Positions 47,223 through 59,720 of a DNA stretch of 64,000 nt are shown here, piece after piece; the stretch's first letter is position 1; every line of letters starts with the position of its first letter. Below the pieces are notes generated by a model, which saw only the letters and a list, made by a program, of their open reading frames with translations, ran no database searches and had not been told where the DNA came from. The stretch lies in the NCBI RefSeq assembly GCF_958298935.1, contig NC_084923.1, forward strand, positions 3,040,501-3,104,500, written 5' to 3'. This stretch comes from Phragmites australis (Eukaryota > Streptophyta > Magnoliopsida > Poales > Poaceae). The translations under genes and the position numbers were made by a program.

Positions 47223-49477
47223 TTAATCATCACTCATGTGTGTGCTTGCCTCAATTTGTTTGGCAGTCAACAGAGTTCGGACTTCGGTGTCTTGGTCAGC
47301 CATATCGGCGGGTGTCTGCCCATAAGAGTTCTCCTTCTTGGGACATGCCCCAGCCTTGAGCAAAAGCTTGACAACATCCAAATGTTCCCCTCTAGCAGCA
47401 TGATGGAGAGGCTGCATAAGGTAGATGCAGAATTTTAATTTTCATGCAGATGGCGTAAACCTGAAAATATCAGTTCACAAATGATGGAAAGGTTTGGGAG
47501 TTTACGGTATCGCCTTCAGAATCAACGGTGTTGAGCATTCGCACTATGCAATCATCCTTGTTAGCAGCAAAATTGAGAATATATTGGGCTATCTCGGTGA
47601 AGCCTGTACAAAAAAGTTCGATAAGAAAACGAAATAAAAGATGGCTAAAAACCTAAAGCTCCATCTTCATCTTTGCATTCCAAACATACACACCTCAAGC
47701 ACAAGCATGTCCAAAAATACACACCTCCAGCACAAGCATCGTGAAGAGGAATTGCTCCTTCTTCATCTTTGCATTCCAAGCTAGCTCCATGTTCCAACAG
47801 TAGCTGACAAAACAACCACAGTTAGATACAAATAAAACCAATAATCAAAGTGTGGGGGGGGGGGGGGGGGATGAGATAACAATGTCAACCTGCACACAAG
47901 GGAGATGACCATATAAGCATGCCAGGTGAAGCAAAGTATCACCATCTTCCACTGGAACATCAATGCTGCCACCATGATTATCTGCATAAACAAAAACAAT
48001 AGAGCCTAAGTGAAGAGCTCCACATAACCAAATATGCACATATGTTTTTTTTTTCTGTTGCCAGGCATGCACTTGAAAGTAAATAGATGAAAAGACTAGA
48101 AGACAAATTTTAAAGGAAGCTACTATGGTATTAATGAGCGAAAGTCGAGTGTAGGACTACAGATAGTTTAGCAAGAAGGATTTGAACAAATATAGTTAAC
48201 ATGTGCTGACACACTGAGATGGTTGGTATATAATATGGGAACTCAAATAGACAGATTTGACTACTACATCATATAATCGGTATAACCGTTTAACATTATG
48301 TTGAGAGGGCTAGAAGGCCCAATTGACCAAACCAGGACAAATCATACATTCAAGAAGTTCCTGAAGAATGCCAATTCGGTCGTCGTTACACAGGTTGAAG
48401 AAAACCACAAAGTACTGAGCAAACAAAGAAGTACCAAAAGCATCCAGCAAAGGCAAACAAATTTATGGAGATTCCCATAGTATGCCAACCAAGCAAGTAC
48501 ATAATAATTAACAAGGTAACACAATCACAAATGAGCTATCCCTTCATTTGTTTATTGGTTGGGCAAAGAAAGTAAACCAACCGCAAGGGCTGCATCCTTC
48601 AAACATAAAGCATTTTTTATATCACAAAGCAGTTAAGTGTGGTATTAAGTATAAGCTGCAATATTTTTCCTACCAAGGATGTTAGTATGATATAAAAAGA
48701 AGTATAATTTATCTTCTCCATCATTGCAAAAGCATGTGACTATCTAATGATTGTATTCGCACAACTGCATTCAAGTGATATGGAGCCGCGCTAGCATTTT
48801 GCTCCCAGATACCCCAAAGATCAAAACTAATAGAACACAAAACAAGTGCACAGAAACACGACTGTCTTAAGCAGATACCTCTCAAAGATGACCCTACATG
48901 ACAAACCATGATATGCAAGACTTGCACCGGAAAATTCAGGCAACACGCAAGCTGATCCACATCACCACATGGAGAAATTAGCATGCACAAGCCTCATTCA
49001 CGTCTCTACAAGGCTATACACTCGTAACCGCTAAGCTAGCTGTTGAAATCACACAATCCTGCAGTTGTATCATGCAAACTAGCAACCTGGGTAGTGAAGG
49101 CCAATACATTTTCACGAAAGTACTACTAATCTGGAAGTATGCTTCGGCAATTAGAAATTAATTAATCTATGGAACCATAAAAAATAACCAATCTAGGCAA
49201 TATGCGCACTCTTATCTAATCAAGTGTTCTCACAGAACCCAACCCTAGAACTCTAGAACTGTTCAGTAAACGAGGATCGGGAGATAATGAGTCGGATCAA
49301 GCCAGTACCGAGGGCGGCGCGTAGGGCCTCGACATCGCCGGACTGGGCGGCATCGGCGAGTGCGCGAAGGTGGGGAGGCACCTCCTCGTCATCGGAAGCG
49401 CCGCCGAAGGCCTCAGCGTGCTCAGCGATGTCGTCGTCGTCGTCCATGAGGCCGTTGCGGGCGCCGGGGACTGCCAT
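47223..49477 (-). CDS. Small ankyrin-repeat protein
   Basis: Five exons on the minus strand: 49477-49309, 47981-47890, 47803-47725, 47603-47506, 47411-47223. GT-AG sites and phases (1, 0, 1, 0) agree at every junction: 208 aa, stop TAA. The N-terminus is acidic (MDDDDDIAEHAEAF, ASDDEEVPPHL). Ankyrin repeats occupy about residues 70-103 (DGDTLLHLACLYGHLPCVQL), 104-140 (EGAIPLHDACAGGFTEIAQY), 145-177 (EGDTPLHHAARGEHLDVVKL) and a partial fourth (YGQTPADMADQDTEVRTLL). No other domain is seen. The fold mediates protein-protein contacts; the partner cannot be inferred. It resembles short plant ankyrin-only proteins, and the repeats are intact. Intron 1 (about 1.3 kb) is the longest; intron 2 carries a G17 tract. 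Confidence 0.93.
47854..47870 (+). repeat. G17 homopolymer in an ankyrin intron
   Basis: Seventeen consecutive G between exons 2 and 3 of the ankyrin gene; the pre-mRNA strand has C17. It is probably length-polymorphic and prone to sequencing error. Confidence 0.85.
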
Positions 49478-49914
49478 CTGCGGCGAGGACTACTTGGGAG
49501 TTGGGATTGGCCCGGCGAGCGTCCGAGATGGCGAGCAGAGAACCCTTTCGGCGGCGGCGGCTTTGGGTTCAGGACTTGAGGGCAAAAACCTAGCCGGCAG
49601 CCACACGCTTCGCAGAGGGAAACTGGGGATTGTGTTGTGCGTCGTCATGTAGCGTTGGATCGAAAATAGATGGTCGATATCGTTCCCAAACAGTACATTC
49701 ACCCATGTGGTCATGTCATGTAGACGTCAGATTTTAATAAGGTTTATTTCAGCTTTAAGAAACCATCCCCAAGTACTACTGTGTTAGTGATAATCCCAGT
49801 GACATTTGGCATATAGAAACAACTACTTGTCAAGTTTAAAGGAATAAATGGAATTCTTAGCAAGCGGGTGATTGCTAGATGTGACTAAATTTGATTATTA
49901 ATATGAAAAAATTG
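49478..49914. other. Ankyrin gene 5' flank
   Basis: Promoter and 5' UTR region of the minus-strand ankyrin gene, GC-rich near 49500-49620. No convincing TATA box was found. Confidence 0.4.
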
Positions 49915-50428
49915 ATAAAAATCTAAAATTAGACAATATATATAAGCATATTTATAAATTTAGCATTCGTATTCGACGTATCATTTACCAAAAATAAATT
50001 TCCGGTACATCATACGTCGAAAACCTTATATTCGACACATCGTGTAGCGAATACAGCACTATAGCTCGTATTCGACACACGATGTGTCGAATATGAGCTA
50101 CGGTGCCGTATTCGCCCCACGGTGTGCCAAATATGACTGTGTGCTGAATTACTGATCGTATGGCAGGCAAATGTCATATTTGGCCACCATGTACCGAATA
50201 GGTTGATATTCGACATATAGTGTGCCAAGTATGACATTGTAGCCTATATTCGGCACACGGTGAGTCAAATATAACTGGATCTGCGGTTTTTCAACATACG
50301 GTGTACCGAAATTTTATTTTAGGTAAATAATGTGCTGAATACGAGTTCTAAAATTATAAATACGATAACATGTTATCTATTTTAATAAATACTTTAATAG
50401 ATGTTGTCTAATTTTGAATTTTTGCGAA
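49915..50428. repeat. Foldback element with an array of short palindromes
   Basis: The outer arms are inverted copies: AAAAATCTAAAATTAGACAA on the left pairs with the reverse complement of TTGTCTAATTTTGAATTTTT on the right, and a second inverted block reads GCATATTTATAAATTTAG / GTATTTATAATTTTAG. Between them, at roughly 35-45 bp spacing from about 49970 to 50345, are eight or nine diverged copies of a palindromic motif close to TATTCGACACACGATGTGTC plus GAATA (best at about 50070-50095). Non-coding. Confidence 0.7.
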
Positions 50429-50894
50429 AAGAGATCGGTACGTGATGAACACTGTAATATGTATTAGATCAACTTTGATCCATTTTTCATGTATTAATCC
50501 TCTTATGATTTATATTCCCGTTGTCCATGCGCACGAATTGTTCAAGTAGCGTACTACAAGCCGTGCTCAACATGACATCAATGACGCTGTCAATTAAGCT
50601 GGTCACCCACAAGCCACCTTGCAACTCGCGCCAATACTTTACGATAAACCGGCACCAACTCGAGCTTGGAAAACCTCGTGTCTCATCTTCTGAGCCGGTC
50701 AGTCAAAGTGTCAAACAATAAGCGTCAGATACACGATCAAATCGCATGCTACCAATCAACATGAGAATGGATATGCGAGGCAGGCAGTGCATTCCTTTCA
50801 CGCTGTCCAATCCATGACCTAGAATTGGATTAACATACCTGGGAGCCCCTCGATCGAAAAAAATAATCTTATCACTCTTCCAACCGGCTGCAGA

Positions 50895-51152
50895 CTTAAA
50901 AAAAAAATATGTTTTATTATTTTTAAAATTCAAAACACTATCAAAATAATCATGTAAAATTATAAAAAAAAAATGGGTAGCGTAAAGAGTACTATAATTT
51001 AGCTCTCCAAAAAATCAACTCAAATAACATATTTTTATCTAATTTTTTTAAGTTAAATCATAGTATCCTCTACACATCATTTGAATTTTTCATAACTATT
51101 TTAATAGTGTTTTGAATTTAAAAGCAATAGAATATAATTTTTTTAACTTGTC
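50895..51152. repeat. AT-rich foldback (MITE-like)
   Basis: The left arm contains AAAATTCAAAACACTATCAA and ATGGGTAGCGTAAAGAGTACTATAA; the right arm contains the inverse blocks TTAATAGTGTTTTGAATTT and ATAGTATCCTCTACACATCAT. Arms are about 100 bp around a centre near 51020. The TSD was not settled. Confidence 0.55.
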
Positions 51153-52519
51153 ATCCATTAGATGACGATAGGTTTATTTTTTAAAAACTATTATCCATTG
51201 AAAAGACGGCATGTATCTATCATTCTTCTACTACAATTTTTTTCAAATAGACATATTTTTTTATTTTCAAAATATTAAAAAAATCCAAGAAAGTTGATGG
51301 ACATCGATTGATCGGCCCCGTGGCCACGAACGCTCGACCTCTCGAGCACATATACCTATTTCCATGTTGACGTCACTAACGTGTCCCGACCAAACACAAA
51401 TGATAGGACACCACTAGACCTGTCCAACTGAACCGTGCTTACTAGGTTGGTACTAAACTCGCTACTATAGGCACAGCTTAGGAATCATCCACCCGTCATC
51501 GTCATCCTATCCCGTCTCACCCAGTCGATTGCCTCGTTGTTGTCGTGCTAGCCATACTGATTGTGTCTTAGGCTCTTAGCTATGCCCGATCTAACCTGAC
51601 ACATCATTGTGTTTCATGAATCGTGTCGTGAGCTGAGCCTCTAATATACGGACCGATATGATATGACTCGGTTTTGTAGCTAGACTTGACGGGCTATGCC
51701 TATGCATGCCCTTGCCGGGGTCGACCGGTCAGACCCACTTAGGCAAGTCTGGACACCCCGACCAGCAACGTGACACGGCCCCCGCGTGGGCCGCAGGTTT
51801 CGTGGCCGAGTGAGGACATGTTTGTTTTCTCTGTGAATTGTGAAAATTTAGATTTTAAATTGTGGATTATAGAAGCTACTCTGATGTGAATTATGGATTA
51901 TATCACAGTCTAAATCTGAATTGTTACCATCTATTTTTAAAATCTATTCATTTATTACATAATCTAATTATAGAGTACAATACATAATTCAGAATCCGAA
52001 ACAAGCTCGCTCCACCGAGCGCCGATTCCACGTATCAGGCCTAGGCCGCAACCGCTTACTCAAACGCGACACATGCGCGGCGCGAAAGTTGGACGGGTCC
52101 GGTCCTCGGGACACACCGACCACGTCCGTGTCGGCAGCTCGGTAGCCGCCGCGCCCGCTTCCTCCCGCAGTCGCGCGGTGGCGCCGCGCCAGGACAAGCG
52201 CCGAAGCGCGGGCGAGACTGCGCGGCGCTCCGCTCCGCTCCAATCCCCCCAGGCTTGCCATGTGGCTCCTGCCCCCGCCGCTGCCCGCCACGCAGCCCGC
52301 CGCGCCGTCAACCGTAACTGAAAGGAGTCCACCCGACGCTTCCTCGTCGTCATCCCGTTTCGCTTTCGAGTCTCGCTTCGGCTTCGCCCAACGATCCCTT
52401 CCTTACCCTTCCCCTTCCTCTATTCCTTTCGGCCGCCTCCCGCACCAACCTACCCGACCCGCATTCCTGGGTGCTTTGCCCACGATTCGATCCAAGCTTG
52501 ATCCTGAGGGATTGGAGAG
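51153..52519. other. Intergenic and RABC2 promoter / 5' UTR
   Basis: AT-rich up to about 51300, then repeat-like GC-rich sequence (51340-51800) of a type common in grass genomes. 52050-52519 is very GC-rich and CpG-rich and should hold the RABC2 promoter and 5' UTR. No separate gene was recognised. Confidence 0.4.
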
Positions 52520-55500
52520 ATGGCGTCGTCGCCGGCGAGCAGCTACGACTGCTCCTTCAAGATCCTGCTCATCGGGGACTCGGCTGTCGGCAAGAGCAGC
52601 CTCCTCGTCAGCTTCGTCTCCGCCTCCCACATCGACGATGCCATCGCCCCCACCATAGGTACGCACCGGACGGGCTCCTCCTAGCTTCCTCGCTGGATCT
52701 CATCGATTCGTAACTCCTGTGAGAGGCATGGCTGCTTCTTTGGCTTGTCTCGATTAGGGGACACAGCAGCAGTAAGCGAATATTTTTTTGTCTTCAGTGG
52801 AGATTAGTGTTCAGCGTGTTGCTGTTGATAGAGTACAGTGACGTACTTATGTTCATTGTGAGATGGCACTTGTAAGTGCATTTTTATGGGAGGGGGTTGA
52901 GGGATATCCACACACTGCTGCAATCCATATGTGGAAGCAACTTCTGGATGTTATTTTAGGTGTTCTGTACAAACAGAAACCAATGCTAAGGTGCTGCTTA
53001 GTAATTGCTTGTGTATCTGTGTTTTCAGTGATGTAGTTCGAAGTAACTCTTCTTACCACAACCTAAAATTCAAGGAACAAGTGGTTTTATATGTATGGAT
53101 AGTGTGGTCTAGGTGGAATCCGCTCCTCTGTCAGAGTCCAGTTTAGAGACGCAGAAGGCTTCCACCATCTTGTTTGCAGCACTAATGTTCAACAACTAAA
53201 GACATAGGAGCTGTCTCTCATACATTTGTATTCAAAGTTTCAAAGGCAGAAGTTTAGAGACGAAGAGGTTTTGGTGTACTTGGTAGCGCAGGAGAGGCGC
53301 AGGAAGGTTCCACCGCCTTGTTCGGAGCTCTGATGTGGGCACTACCTTTTTAAAAGTTATAGCTCAAACTATTGCTTTACAAAAGGTTATCCAATGCAAT
53401 TTTAGCCATGAAACTCCTCCAATTGTAGCAGCCCCAACCTGATCTTCTTATTCTCAAATAGGAACTCTTAAATTAGGACATTGTTTATTTTAGATGTTGT
53501 ACCTTATCGTCCATATTATCTACTTTTCTTAACTTAATTTTCTTTTACTCTGTTTGCCAGGGGTGGATTTTAAAATCAAATTTCTCACTGTTGGTGGGAA
53601 GAAACTGAAACTGACAATATGGGACACTGGTAAGTTTTTTTGTCTGTTTACTAAAGTGATGTTCACATCTTTGTTTTGGCAGTAACTTTTCCGTGCAGTA
53701 AAGTTGTTGCCTTGAGCAGTAGGGGCAATTAGTTTCTCCTTTCATTTGCATAGCTTTTTTCTCTTGTTCTTTTGGTGCTGATCGCAAACTTCTTTTTTGG
53801 ACGTAATGGTTGTAAGGAGTATCCTATTCGAGTGTTCTTCATAAATTTTTTACATTATTTTGCAGCTGGTCAGGAGAGGTTTAGGACAATTACCAGCTCT
53901 TACTACAGGGGTGCTCATGGGATCATTCTAGGTAACTTAGTCACTTCCAAGATACATACATGACCATTCAACAATTAGTTTATATTTTTTATGCTTTTCT
54001 TACTGCTAAGATTAATGTATGTTTAAATTATTTGCACGCTCTAGTTGTGCCATCAAATGTTAGGTTATGTTTTTAAATTTTGTGCATACTCCAATCCGGT
54101 GGCACCAGTACGATCTTGTCATGTATCATATTAATATGCATGTAACCAATCAGGTTATCACATTTCATGCTGAACCCCAGACAGTAGTGTGCTATCTAGG
54201 ATCTTGCTGTTCCACATTTCATTGACTCTGTACCATCACTTCTATTTGCCTCAAACACCTCAGTTTTACGTGAGTCATGTTGTCTGAACTTCTCAAGATT
54301 AGCCGGAGTATGGATGCATCATTTCCAGTACCGTGATAGATGATACTATCTCTGATTAGTTATGACATGTAAACAGGCCAGTCCTAAATGTTGATTCATG
54401 AAAATAATTTTTGATGAAAGTACAGTAAACTTTGGCATGTCTTTGCCAGACTATATAATTTGTCTCTACACTTGGATGGCAGCTCACTATGATAATGTAC
54501 CCATTTGGTGGTTGTATTTGGGGAACTGAAAGCCTGGCTCAACTTTTGAGATTAGTGCTGAAATGCAATGTGATGATTGGTAGCAACAAATTTCAAGGAA
54601 GCATTGAGAGTGTGTGATCCTTATAATCATTATTTTATTCTACAAGAAAAAAAGTTGTGCAAGGTAACTTTAAAGAAGATTAACTTAATACTGTCTTCTT
54701 CTGTTAGTTTATGATGTCACAAAGAGGGGGAGTTTCACGAATTTGGCTGATGTATGGGCCAAGGAAATAGAGTTGCACTCAACAAATAAAGAGTGTGTCA
54801 AAATGCTTGTTGGAAACAAAGTGGACAAGGTAATACATTTTCCTACATAAATCAAATTCTTATTTCATATCAATATTAATCTGTTTCTCCGTGCAAAAAA
54901 ATATTAATCTATTTCCGTATTTAATTCCCTCACCGAAGGTTTTCACTGATCTACTGATAACATGTTGGATCACTTCTGTAACCCGCTGGCCACTGTGCAA
55001 AAACTAAACCAGTATCAATTGAGCCCGATAGATAACATTTGTTGCAATAACATAATATTGGTAGCGTGGCACAAGAAAAGTATATAGCCAGTACATGTCC
55101 ATGAGATTGTCTTAAATCAAAATTAAAAAACAAAATTAGATTGGTTATACTTGGGTCATTTACAGGAATCAACATACAAGATAAAGTGACAGTGCATAAT
55201 TCTGAGCTTGATGGTTCTATCATGTAGGCTGAGGAAAGAATGGTGACAAGGGAAGAAGGTCTTGCTTTTGCACAAGAATCTGGATGTCTATTTGTCGAGA
55301 GCAGCGCCAAAACAAGAGAGAATGTAGAGAAATGTTTTGAAGAGCTTGCACTAAAGGTACATATGCACAGACAAGAAAGATACTAAATACCAAAAGATTA
55401 CTTCTTTGCTCTTGATACCATTCGAAATTCTCCTTCAGCGAACTCTACAAAATTGGAGTTGTAAAGTTATCAATGAATTATGTGCAGTAGCATTGGTGAA

Positions 55501-57196
55501 GTTAAAGCTAAAAAATATCAGTACCTTACTAGTTTCTAATGTATCTAGATTATGATCACGTGCTTCGGAATTGGGGCAAAGTTCAGGTAAATATAGAAAT
55601 ACTCTTGTTACAGTGATGTAAAGAGAGTCAACCTGGCTGTAAAGGGAAACTTGAAGGAATGGAATATCCCTAAAGAATTATCCATGGGTAGGAGTGTTTG
55701 GAAATTAGCAATCCACATGCTCGAACCATGACTTAGGTTGTAGGTCTTCTTTTACTCTTTTTGCTTTTACTATATTTACTATTGCTAATACCTTATTTAT
55801 CTATTCATCCTCATTTTTGTTGGATCTTATTGGGTTTCATCTCTAGCTTACCCCAACTTGTTTGGCTTTGTTGTTGTTGTTGTCGTCGTCGTCGTCGTCT
55901 TGTTACAGTGATGTAACTGCATATGTTTCTATGATCATATTCTTCCTAAAGTGGTGCAGAGTCCTGATTTTGCCATTGCTTGCAACATTTGTGGTATATG
56001 CCCATTGCAGTAATCACTGGTTTTTCTGTCCAGTGTTCTTTTAAGGGTAGTGTGCAGTGTGCACAGTAGGTCCCTAAAGTTGCATGGAACGTGGGTCTGT
56101 CATTGGTACCTAAACTTGAGAACTGCAACCTTATATCTCCAAACTTACATAATCAACAGAGGTCCATTTAAGGGGATGGTAGGGAAGCAGTTATCCATCA
56201 ATCCATGTGTGTTCTGAACAATTTCTGTTGTTTAAATATTCCCCGTTTTCTTCTCCGGCCTGCCATATGTTCAACCAAGACCTTAAAAATGCTTCTCAAT
56301 TATGGGAAATTTGTCCATTTCTCATGGTTAGTTTATTTATTTATTAGTTATATATCATAATGTTTCATGTAGGAAGTCTTGGTTTCTCACCTGCTTAGCT
56401 TCGATTGGCCAATTTATTGTGCGTAACTTATTTGGGCAGCACTGTTGCACCAACATGGAACATACTTAAGTGAACTTGCCAGATGATTTGACTAGATGTG
56501 CTATAATTGTTTCTTGTGGGTGCAAGTGCAGAGTGTGCAAACTTTGCACATGAGTTTTTGTGCTTTGCTTATGTCTTTAGTTACAAATAGTGCGTAATAA
56601 AAATGTGTTTCATGTTGTGTAGACACATGGGTGTGTGCACTATATCTTTGAAGCATGGAGATGCACACTGCCCACATAATTGTTTGAACAAACCCACAAG
56701 ATTCGGTGCCTTGGTCATGAATAATGTGGCATTTGTGTGCTGGATTTATGACTCCATAAAACAAGGCTCTTCTACAAAGTATAAATGAAGAGTTTCTTAT
56801 GTGATTATACAGAGTGTGCTAGGAAACTCAGCTAGCTCCTCCTGAATATGACGTCTTTCCATTAGAAACAATCAATTTTTTTTCATTTTATTCATCTTTT
56901 AAGCAAGGTACAGATTATATGCAAGTCTTACTGGCACCTTAAATGTCATATTAGCATTTGCTCAAACCGTGTTTGGCAGCACATCATTTACTTGGTGGTG
57001 GAAATTGCCTGTGTTAAGTCTCAGTTATACAATATTTTCCTCCCTAGTTTGTGCAAAACGTAAATTCCGATTTGTTGATCTATTTCAGATTCTTGAGGTT
57101 CCAAGTCTCTTGGAGGAAGGTTCTTCAGTTGTTAAGAGGAACATTCTGAAACAGAAGCAGGAGAATGCAAAACAAGGTGGAGGATGCTGTCAGTAG
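52520..57196 (+). CDS. RABC2: Rab GTPase of the RABC2 (Rab18-like) class
   Basis: Small GTPase that cycles on endomembranes. Six exons: 52520-52658, 53561-53629, 53866-53931, 54708-54829, 55228-55356, 57089-57196. GT-AG sites and phases agree at all junctions: 210 aa. The start is the first ATG of the open frame (GAGAGATGGCG). P-loop GDSAVGKS (residues 19-26), effector region TIGVDFKIK (45-53), WDTAGQE (67-73), NKVD (128-131) and ESSAKT (156-161) are all intact, including the switch II Gln72. The C-terminus GGGCCQ provides tandem cysteines (208-209) for geranylgeranylation. The sequence [20 protein letters not shown] and [19 protein letters not shown] identify the plant RABC2 group. Exon 1 lies in a CpG-rich stretch; intron 5 is 1.7 kb. 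No lesion was seen. Confidence 0.96.
55868..55899 (+). repeat. GTT/GTC trinucleotide microsatellite
   Basis: A run of TTG units passing into TCG units within RABC2 intron 5, about 10 repeats in total. Confidence 0.8.
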
Positions 57197-58759
57197 ATCC
57201 AGTTACTGTATGCAGCCTGATTATGGTATTTAGGTATAGCTGTCCTTGTATTGCAATGCAAATGAGTGTATCTAAGTGCTCAATGGTGCAACCAACGCGA
57301 GTGAGGGGAGAACTAACCACTTGAGGTTTTAGTGTGAATTGATCTGTACAAAAGAAATTTTCCTGAGTCTTGACGTGGCAATTTGGTTTGCTGCTTGTAA
57401 CGAGATCCATTCAGCTTATCACTTCCGTAGTTGTATGTGTGGAAGTGTATAGCTGGCACATAACTCAGGGCTTGTAGTTAGCTGTGGCCTGTGGAAGCTC
57501 TCCAATCATGTGAAGTATTAACCTGCCTGGTCCGTGGTCCGAATCGTACCGGTACGGTCGGCTCTTGTCTCGGTTGGATGGAGTTTGAATTTAACATTTC
57601 TAATTTGTTTTAGCTGTATCATTGTTAGTATTCTGTAGTCATCAAAACTGGAGCATTGATTTATATTGCTATCTTTTAGGTTTTCTGTGAGAAGATTATA
57701 ACTATTATTTAGTTTGGATGGTATTCTACTACTATACTACACAGTACGACAGAGCTGCGTCACATGCTTTTTCCCTCCAATGAATAGGATTAGTATATAA
57801 AAAAACTTGACTGTAGGGAGAAGGTGTCCTATGTCTTTGTCTGTCTTAAGAGTGGAGTACCTGAGTCCTTTAGAAAAGTACTAACACGACTTGTGAGCAT
57901 TCGAATTTAAGACTAGATGGATAGTTTCTTAACTGAAGGCTTTACCAATCAAGGTTATTGCTTGTTTTGTAGGATTATTTTCCGGTATAACTTGGCTACC
58001 TGATGGAAGATCTATATCCTTGACTGGAACCTACGGCAGCTATGTCTTTGCTATTGAGCAGTCAGATTCCATTTTCACATCATTTCAACTGCACCAATGC
58101 TAGTTCACAGGTCACATGATAATTGCGTTTGCTCGTGGCATAATGTACTTTGCCTGTATATCTTCGCTTTTCGCTCTACTTTCGTTGCTAGTTCTTCTGA
58201 TCTGTGAGCAACGATGGAAGGAAGCATGATAGGCATGGGCCGTGGAGGAATGCATGTGATGCATCGATGGATGTATCCACCAGTACCATTTCTTTTTGCA
58301 CGGAAGGACTTTGGAAAGGACGATCCTAATATTCGCACCAGGGCAAGGCACAAGTGGAGTGTACCTTTCGATTTGTCTTAGTCGCCTGACTAAAAACTTG
58401 CACATTTTGCGATAATTGGATGCACGAGATTAATTATGTGCACCGTCATTTCGCAAGGAAAATTTGAACTCTGTCGCCGTCTTTCATATGTGGTATGTGG
58501 TTTCACGTGCATCGCCCAAACATAGAAACCAAACAGCCCTCTTTTGTCATTGGAATTGAGAGGCAAAGGTAACGGGTACATGATATGTTCCTTGCTCAAA
58601 TCATTTCTAACTTATCTCTACTACTTAAAATAATATGTAATGATTTCTACACACATATGTGTACTGCCTCTACATTCAGGCCTCCTCTACGTGGCAAGAG
58701 ATCTCCTCATTTCCCCTCTTCGTCGTTTCAACCAAACCCTTCGAACTCGCACATCCGCG
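57197..58759. other. RABC2 3' flank, no other gene recognised
   Basis: Includes the RABC2 3' UTR. Overlapping minus-strand open frames at 58105-58405 show no known motif. Confidence 0.4.
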
Positions 58760-59720
58760 ATGGACAGCCCCACCTCTACCAAGTCCTCCTACTCCGACGT
58801 TGAGCCTCTCGTGCAGCCCCTGTCACCACCGATGGCTCCGTAGTTGGTCATGCATGAAGCCAGCACCGACACGAGGGTGGGGCACGCCGCCACCACGCGT
58901 ACAGTCGCAAGCAGAAGTCGCTTGGCTTGCTCTACTCCAAGTAAGGCTCTACTCCTCTCTCGCCTTAATTGGCGTAGGATGCTCCTGGCGTTTGGTTATT
59001 TGACTTAGGGTTCATTCTCATGTTGCGGGGTTATAGCTTTGTGGTATTGTACGACTGGGAGGATGTGGAAGCGGCGGGGCTAGACGATGCAGCCAAGCGG
59101 CTCGGTGTCGAGCAGTGTCAGATCTACAACATCATCTACATGCTCGAGAGCGTCAATGTGAGGCTTGATTTCCTTGCTCTCGTTCTTGGCACGCAATTAT
59201 ATTTCTTGTTGTTCCAAATCTTGATGTGCTCTCCTGTTTTAACACTTGGAGCTCGGGGAACGTACTACAGATTCTTGTGAGGAGTGCCAAGAATCGGTAT
59301 GCATGGTTTGGCTTCAAGGGAGTCCCTGTGGCGCTGAAGAAACTCAAGGTTTGGATTGCATCTCCTGTTCTTTTCAACCAAATGTGAGTTTGATCTCCAA
59401 ATTCCAACAAGATTATTAATTGTCCCCCTTTTATTCTTTTATTTCGATCACCAGAGGGCATTGAGTTGAATATCCGGTTCAGCGGTGCCACATCCCTCGG
59501 AGGAATCATCTGATGCTAATGTTGGATTTCTTCTACTTGATTGCCACTGGTCGTGCTACAAATTACTTGCTATTGACATAACAAGTTTCTCTAGGTTATG
59601 TGATTGCAAAGGTCTCGGATGATGAAGATGATGATAAATTAGGCGATGTTGATGAGGATACCGAGAGCGAGAAGCTCAGCCAATCGGTGGACAATCCATT
59701 TCAATCGTCTAAACTGGTCA
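58760..59720 (+). pseudogene. Atypical E2F (DEL/E2Fe-type) pseudogene fragment
   Basis: Remnant of a DP-independent E2F repressor. Exon 1 (58760-58940) starts at an ATG (MDSPTSTKSSYSDVEPLV) but meets TAG after PPMAP; the conserved HAYSRKQKSLGLLYS lies in another frame. Exon 2 (59037-59157) gives NFVVLYDWEDVEAAGLDDAA and KRLGVEQCQIYNIIYMLESV, the first winged-helix domain. In it, the family's usual Arg-rich RRRIYDI is EQCQIYNI. Exon 3 (59271-59348) gives ILVRSAKNRYAWFGFKGVP. Splice phases agree. An acidic stretch at about 59600-59710 (KVSDDEDDDKLGDVDEDTES) may be exon 4. The second DNA-binding domain expected in DEL proteins was not found. Altered recognition residues, the stop and the frameshift indicate a pseudogene, probably a partial duplicate. 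Confidence 0.78.

Noticed and set aside
49970..50345. Palindrome array as a CRISPR-like repeat
   Set aside because: Motifs are diverged, the intervening sequence is short and not spacer-like, there are no cas genes, and the window is eukaryotic.
24441..57196. DENN gene and RABC2 as a functional Rab/GEF gene cluster
   Set aside because: They are about 9 kb apart on opposite strands with an ankyrin gene between. Proximity in a plant genome is not evidence of joint function.
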